Origin: an uncultured Eubacteriales bacterium
Lineage (GTDB): Bacteria; Bacillota; Clostridia; Oscillospirales; CAG-272
Assembly (NCBI GenBank): GCA_934432725.1
Contig: CAKRZE010000014.1
Span: forward strand, 1-64,000
Length of the DNA: 64,000 bases
Direction of reading: 5' to 3'
The number at the start of each line of letters is the position of its first letter. Positions within the stretch are counted from its first letter, which is position 1. Positions 60,201-64,000 of this stretch are shown here, piece by piece. The position numbers were made by a program, and so were the translations under genes. The notes under the pieces are model-generated. The model worked only from the letters and a program-made list of their open reading frames with translations, was not told where the DNA came from and made no database searches.

Positions 60201-60232
60201 GCGGTGCATCCCCGCAAAAGGGGATGCACCGC
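60201..60232 (-). terminator. Perfect hairpin between oppA and oppB
   Basis: A 13-bp perfect stem (GCGGTGCATCCCC and its complement) encloses a six-base loop (GCAAAA or TTTTGC). It stands 25 bases past the oppA stop codon, with no T run after it on the minus strand. Such hairpins after binding-protein genes usually protect the upstream mRNA or partially stop transcription, giving more OppA than permease. Confidence 0.75.
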
Positions 60233-60256
60233 AGCATCGCAGCAAACCGTATTAGA

Positions 60257-62938
60257 TTATTTGTAGTTCAGCTCGCCGCCCTGAGAAGCGACAAACTGCT
60301 CCCACTCGTAATCGGAGTAGTTGTAGGTCATCAGTCTGGTGCCGCCGTAGCCGTACATCAGGTTGTAGTTCTCGGTTGCGTACTTGATCTTCATGGAACG
60401 CATGGAAACGGAAGCCGTTACCGTGATCGGGAACAAATCGCCGTTCTCCAGAAGTGCCTTTTCGCAGGCAGCCGTGATCGTCAGCTTCAGATCATAGGTG
60501 ATCTTGGTGCCGTCGGCAGCAGTCGTGCCGACCACATCGTACACCTCGCCGGAGTCAACGCACTTTGCCCAGAAATACAGGGACTCGGTACGCTCAAACG
60601 GATTGCCGTCGCCCTTGAAGTCATACTTGATGGTGACATTGAGCTTGGTTGCATCAAAGTTACCCTCAGTTACGCGTCCGCCGGGAGCCTCGGAATCCTC
60701 GGTGTAGCAGCGGAACAGACCGAACGGATAGAAGGCAGCGCCGCCTATACCGCCGTAGCAGCACTCACGGTTGCCCGTAGCGCAGTCGCTGTAACGGTCG
60801 GTAAGGTTGTAGATGTACTTCACGCTGACCTTGCCCTCAAGCTTGGTGCCCTGCGTTGCGTTGGTCAGGAAGGTGTTGAACAGCTTTTCCTGCTTCGCAA
60901 GCTCGGTCGTGCCGTCGCCCTTTGCAGCGCCGACATTGATCTCAATCTTGGAGGTTCCGTCATAGGTGCCGTTTTTAACAGCCTCGTCATATGCTTCATT
61001 GAACAGCTGCTTAGCCTTGTCAAGGTCAAAGCCGGTGCATGCATCGTAAGCATCCTCCAGCGTAGCGTATCTCTCGCCTTCGCCGTACTTGATGCCGTAG
61101 TATTCCACAATTGCCTTCATGGCAGCGTCCGAATTACGGTAAACGGAGTTCGGATCGTGCTCAACGTCATAGAAGTACAGGGAGGACAGCAGACCGACCT
61201 GAACCAGCTCGCCTGCGGTAACCTCTGCGACCCACTTCTGACGGTCGAAGGACAGAGACATAGCCTTGATAAACTTATGGTTGGAGAGAATCTGAACGGT
61301 GGTGCCGTTGTTTCTCTGTGCATCCAGGTTCTTCAGAACATCAGGATTGGTGTTGAAGGAGAAGCGCATGGTATAGGTTTCCGGGGTCTTCATCAGATAC
61401 TCGGAATAACCGTAGGTTGCCAGGTCATCGGAGGTCAGGGAAGCTGCGTCCAGCTGACCGCGGTTGAACATCATCAGGATGGTTTCCTGCTTGGTCAGAA
61501 CGCTGACAACGATCTTGTCTGTCTGGTACTCACCCTCGTGCTTGCCGTCGGTGTAGCCGTACCAGTCGGGGTTCTTTTCCAGAGTGAACTCAACGTCCTT
61601 CTGGAAGTTGGTGAGCTTATACGGACCGTAAGACATATAGGTCTCAACGCTGGTGCCGTAGTTGGTGGAAACGAGACCGGTCTTTTCATCGGTCTTCTTG
61701 CCTGCCTCATACAGAGGTTCGTAAACGAGCCAGGTGCTTCCCATACCGATCAGGAAGTTGAACTCGGAAACGTCATTCTCGGTGACATAGTACAGGGTGT
61801 AGTCGCCGTCCTTGTAAAGACCGACGGTTTCCCATGTGCCGTCGCCGCTGGTCTGACCGACCAGAACGCCGGTATAGGTCGTTGCATAGCCTTCATAAAC
61901 AGCACCGGGAGCGAAGAAGCCTTCATACAGCTCCTTTGCGGAAACCCAGTCGCCGTCTTCACCCTCAGCTACGGAAGGATCGCGGTACAGAGTCTCATCA
62001 TCGATTGCAACCCACTGCGGGCAGGGATTGCCGTCCTTGTCAACACAGCCGTCTCCGTCCATGCCGTAGAAGCCGTACATATCGACATAAATCTTGGTGC
62101 CTGCCGGAACATCGGCTGCGGAAGCATAGCCTGCGCCAGCCAGAGAGCTGTACTTCGGCTGAGCGCCGCCGTTATAGTAGCTGACTGCGCCGAAGAGTGC
62201 GATAGTTGCAGTCGTGTAGGAGTTTGCACGGCTGTTCTTCATCTCGGGCGAGATCTGCTGCTGCATGGAGTAAATGTAGCTGTCCGCAGTAATCGGAGTC
62301 TTCTTGCCGTCTGCCCAGACAGCGTTCGGGTTCAGAGAGAGCTTCCAGATACGGCCGGTAGCGGTGATCTTACCGTCTGCATCGGTAGCGATTCCGTACT
62401 TTTCGATCTGTTCCTTGGTTGCGCTTGCGGTCACGTCCTCGATGGCGGTTGCCATTTCGTAACGCCACTCATAAACGCCCTCTTCCTTCATCGCGGTGTC
62501 CACGAAGCCCATCTCGGCGTAGCTCATAATGACCTCATCGCCGTTGGTCTGCCAGGTGTGCTGGCTCCAGGTGAGCGGGCTTGCGCTGGTGTAATCGCGC
62601 AGCGTATAGGTCTTCTTGCCGACCTTCGTCACGCCGTCCAGCGCCTTCTTGGCTTCCTCCAAAGTAGACTGAAGCTTATCCTCAGCCGCCTTCTTCAGAT
62701 TGTCAAGACCGGTGTCATACGCAGTCTTCAAAGCGGTTTTGTTGTCCGCGTCGTAATCATACGTGCCGGTCAGGCTGTTGTAATATGCAAGCAGCTCTGC
62801 CTCAGCAGCAGAAGCCGGTGTGGATGTATCACCGGTACCGGAAGCGGGACCGTTGTTGTTCTTACAACCCGCAAAAACCGGCACAAGCATGCATACCGTC
62901 AGAACCGCGACCAACACTTTGATCCATGTTCTTTTCAT
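60257..62938 (-). CDS. oppA: Oligopeptide ABC transporter substrate-binding lipoprotein (OppA-like), oversized
   Basis: The 893-residue SBP_bac_5-family lipoprotein has a signal peptide with lipobox VFAGC (Cys25), a Ser/Thr/Gly linker, and an N-terminal helical extension (about 45-105, rich in Lys/Ala) before the binding domain. Family pieces include WKLSLNPNAVWADGKK, ITADSYIYSMQQQ, TYMSYGPYKLTNFQ and DRQKWVAEVT. Typical OppA is ~540-600 residues, so extra sequence is spread along the protein (for example Cys-containing GMDGDGCVDKDGNPCPQW and ATGNRECCYGGIGG). The ATG at 62938 follows GGAGG. First gene of the operon, with a near-consensus promoter. Confidence 0.93.
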   Translation of the reverse strand: MKRTWIKVLVAVLTVCMLVPVFAGCKNNNGPASGTGDTSTPASAAEAELLAYYNSLTGTYDYDADNKTALKTAYDTGLDNLKKAAEDKLQSTLEEAKKALDGVTKVGKKTYTLRDYTSASPLTWSQHTWQTNGDEVIMSYAEMGFVDTAMKEEGVYEWRYEMATAIEDVTASATKEQIEKYGIATDADGKITATGRIWKLSLNPNAVWADGKKTPITADSYIYSMQQQISPEMKNSRANSYTTATIALFGAVSYYNGGAQPKYSSLAGAGYASAADVPAGTKIYVDMYGFYGMDGDGCVDKDGNPCPQWVAIDDETLYRDPSVAEGEDGDWVSAKELYEGFFAPGAVYEGYATTYTGVLVGQTSGDGTWETVGLYKDGDYTLYYVTENDVSEFNFLIGMGSTWLVYEPLYEAGKKTDEKTGLVSTNYGTSVETYMSYGPYKLTNFQKDVEFTLEKNPDWYGYTDGKHEGEYQTDKIVVSVLTKQETILMMFNRGQLDAASLTSDDLATYGYSEYLMKTPETYTMRFSFNTNPDVLKNLDAQRNNGTTVQILSNHKFIKAMSLSFDRQKWVAEVTAGELVQVGLLSSLYFYDVEHDPNSVYRNSDAAMKAIVEYYGIKYGEGERYATLEDAYDACTGFDLDKAKQLFNEAYDEAVKNGTYDGTSKIEINVGAAKGDGTTELAKQEKLFNTFLTNATQGTKLEGKVSVKYIYNLTDRYSDCATGNRECCYGGIGGAAFYPFGLFRCYTEDSEAPGGRVTEGNFDATKLNVTIKYDFKGDGNPFERTESLYFWAKCVDSGEVYDVVGTTAADGTKITYDLKLTITAACEKALLENGDLFPITVTASVSMRSMKIKYATENYNLMYGYGGTRLMTYNYSDYEWEQFVASQGGELNYK

Positions 62939-62989
62939 GTGCTTGTCCTCCAGTTAAAATTTAGTTGCTATGGTACAACTATTGCATTT

Positions 62990-63018
62990 ATTTTACCATC
63001 GCTTTTTCATCCTGTCAA
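62990..63018 (-). promoter_or_regulatory. Promoter of the opp operon
   Basis: On the minus strand TTGACA (plus 63013-63018), 17 bases, TAAAAT (plus 62990-62995), about 45 bases upstream of the oppA start. Confidence 0.85.
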
Positions 63019-63136
63019 TAATAAATCATACACTTTCTCTTGTTTTTGACATGATTTTTTCATGAATTTCTCCTATTTTATTCCAATACATGGAATTCGA
63101 CCCGGAATACGCCTGAAAAATCGAAAAAACCGCCGC

Positions 63137-63165
63137 TTGACAGGGACCGCGAATCGCGTTATAAT
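63137..63165 (+). promoter_or_regulatory. Perfect consensus promoter, rightward (tadA side)
   Basis: TTGACA (63137-63142), 17 bases, TATAAT (63160-63165). The first credible start codon beyond it is tadA at 63700, so the leader would be about 530 GC-rich bases. Confidence 0.8.
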
Positions 63166-63699
63166 GAATGCGGCTTCAAAAAGCCGGATGAAAAAACCGG
63201 ATTTTTGCAGCTTTCGCCTTTCAAAAATTCAAAATTCCCCGCAGGCGCGCTTCTTCGGCAGTCGGAGACGCAGACTCCCGCAGCCCTGTTATGCAATCCC
63301 GGCAAATATCCCGCGCGCAGGCTCCGGAGCTGCAGAAGCCCGTGCGGTGCGGGTCCGCGGCACCGGGAGGAAACATTTCTCTCGCACCGGACGTCTTCAG
63401 AGCTGCGGAGGAAAAGCGGAACGGCTGTCCGGCTCCGGCACCCTACCGGTATCCCGGCTTTCTTCGGCTCTCGGATGGGAGCTGACGGTGCTTACCGGCA
63501 CTGCTCCCGCGCCGCTGCCCGCAGAGACCGCCTTGGCAACTCCGGTCCGCGCTTCGGCTGCGCGCCGTACCGGAACATGCGGCAGGGTCCCAACCGCACC
63601 GCCGATTGCACCCCCGGACGGAAAAACTGCCCTGTGCAAACCGAAAGCGGGTGCCAAGCAGCTCCTTATATTAAATATGTAGAAAAGGAAGCAACCGAC
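63166..63699. other. Long GC-rich 5' leader of tadA
   Basis: No gene is visible in these 530 bases. Open frames on the plus strand have no ribosome binding site. A short CGGCTTCAAAAAGCCGG hairpin lies at 63171-63187. I found no known RNA family here. Confidence 0.5.
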
Positions 63700-64000
63700 A
63701 TGCAGCAAGAGGATGATCTGCGCTTTATGAAGCTGGCAATCGAAGAAGCACGCAAGGCAGCGGACGCCGGAGAAATCCCGGTCGGGGCAGTGCTGGTCCG
63801 GGACGGGCAGGTGCTTGCCTGCGCGGGGAACCGCCGCGAAGCCGACAGAGACGCCCTCGCGCATGCCGAGATTCTCTGCATCCGGGAGGCGTGCCGGAAA
63901 ACCGGGAGCTGGCGGCTGTCCGGCTGTACGCTGTACGTCACGCTGGAGCCGTGTCCCATGTGCGCCGGCGCCGTCATCAACGCGCGGATTTCCCGTGTGG
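63700..64000 (+). CDS. tadA: tRNA-specific adenosine-34 deaminase TadA, 3' end beyond the window
   Basis: The first 100 residues are visible and fit TadA, which converts A34 to inosine in tRNA-Arg. EDDLRFMKLAIEEARKAADAGEIPVGAVLV leads to the zinc-binding and catalytic motif HAEI near residues 55-58 and PCPMCAGAV near 87-95, the two Cys ligands. The ATG at 63700 follows AAGGA by ten bases. The gene runs off the window, so only a partial product is seen. Confidence 0.93.
   Translation, partial: MQQEDDLRFMKLAIEEARKAADAGEIPVGAVLVRDGQVLACAGNRREADRDALAHAEILCIREACRKTGSWRLSGCTLYVTLEPCPMCAGAVINARISRV

Noticed and set aside
60224..63049. A 941-codon open frame on the plus strand, antisense to oppA
   Set aside because: It is the shadow of a GC-rich gene; the minus-strand OppA has a lipobox, family motifs and a strong binding site, and the plus frame has none.
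63166..63699. Small structured RNA gene (SRP RNA, RNase P, 6S) ahead of tadA
   Set aside because: A perfect promoter precedes the region, but I saw no core motif of any of these RNAs and no terminator before tadA.

Overview
The window looks like chromosomal DNA of a Gram-positive Bacillota lineage, most likely an uncultured or gut-type member of the Clostridia with fairly high GC. The evidence is a complete S10-spc-alpha ribosomal protein cluster in standard Firmicutes order with secY, adk and map inside it. Zinc-type versions of S4, S14 and L36, a Cys4 adenylate kinase lid, a MecA-like adaptor and a short ProRS without the usual bacterial insertion domain fit the same group. Species cannot be named from this sequence. 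No tRNA, rRNA, CRISPR array, phage gene or transposase was seen.

Layout. 1-837: leftward promoter and non-coding DNA. 838-3672 (minus): SDR dehydrogenase, acyl carrier protein and AMP-dependent acyl ligase. 4297-6777 (minus): family 4 uracil-DNA glycosylase, MecA-like adaptor, SGNH hydrolase. 7746-13267: membrane-bound XRE regulator (+), CNNM/HlyC-CorC protein (-), large polytopic membrane protein (+). 14133-29844 (minus): rpsJ to rplQ ribosomal block. 31661-35611 (minus): pgsA, an unusual fusion of a CrtO-like acyltransferase domain to a UgtP/MGDG-type glycosyltransferase, and a surface-anchored protein of unknown function. 36805-43617 (plus): lipid kinase, DUF2079 membrane protein, 6-phosphofructokinase, VanY-like protein. 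44663-47491 (minus): TrkH and TrkA. 47905-52240 (plus): proS and recG. 53007-62938 (minus): small membrane protein and a five-gene oligopeptide ABC transporter with large family-atypical insertions. 63700-64000 (plus): start of tadA.

How the parts fit. Genes at 33-38 kb look like a membrane-lipid module: PgsA makes phosphatidylglycerol phosphate, the fusion probably makes and perhaps acylates glycolipid, and the lipid kinase can return diacylglycerol to the phospholipid pool. TrkH/TrkA form a potassium uptake system. OppABCDF should import peptides.

The most unusual trait is non-coding. Outside the ribosomal block many genes are separated by 300-1800 bases of GC-rich, C-biased DNA full of tandem or dispersed repeats that often form hairpins. 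Many transcription units have near-consensus promoters with an exactly 17-base spacer, yet several starts lie 300-650 bases downstream, so the repeats would be in 5' leaders (lipid kinase: five 49-bp repeats) or in a 3' UTR (VanY-like gene: array of UUCG-tetraloop hairpins before the terminator). The best candidates for something new are these repeat-bearing UTRs, the acyltransferase-glycosyltransferase fusion, the structured rpsJ leader, the repeat tail of S3 and the insert-rich Opp system.
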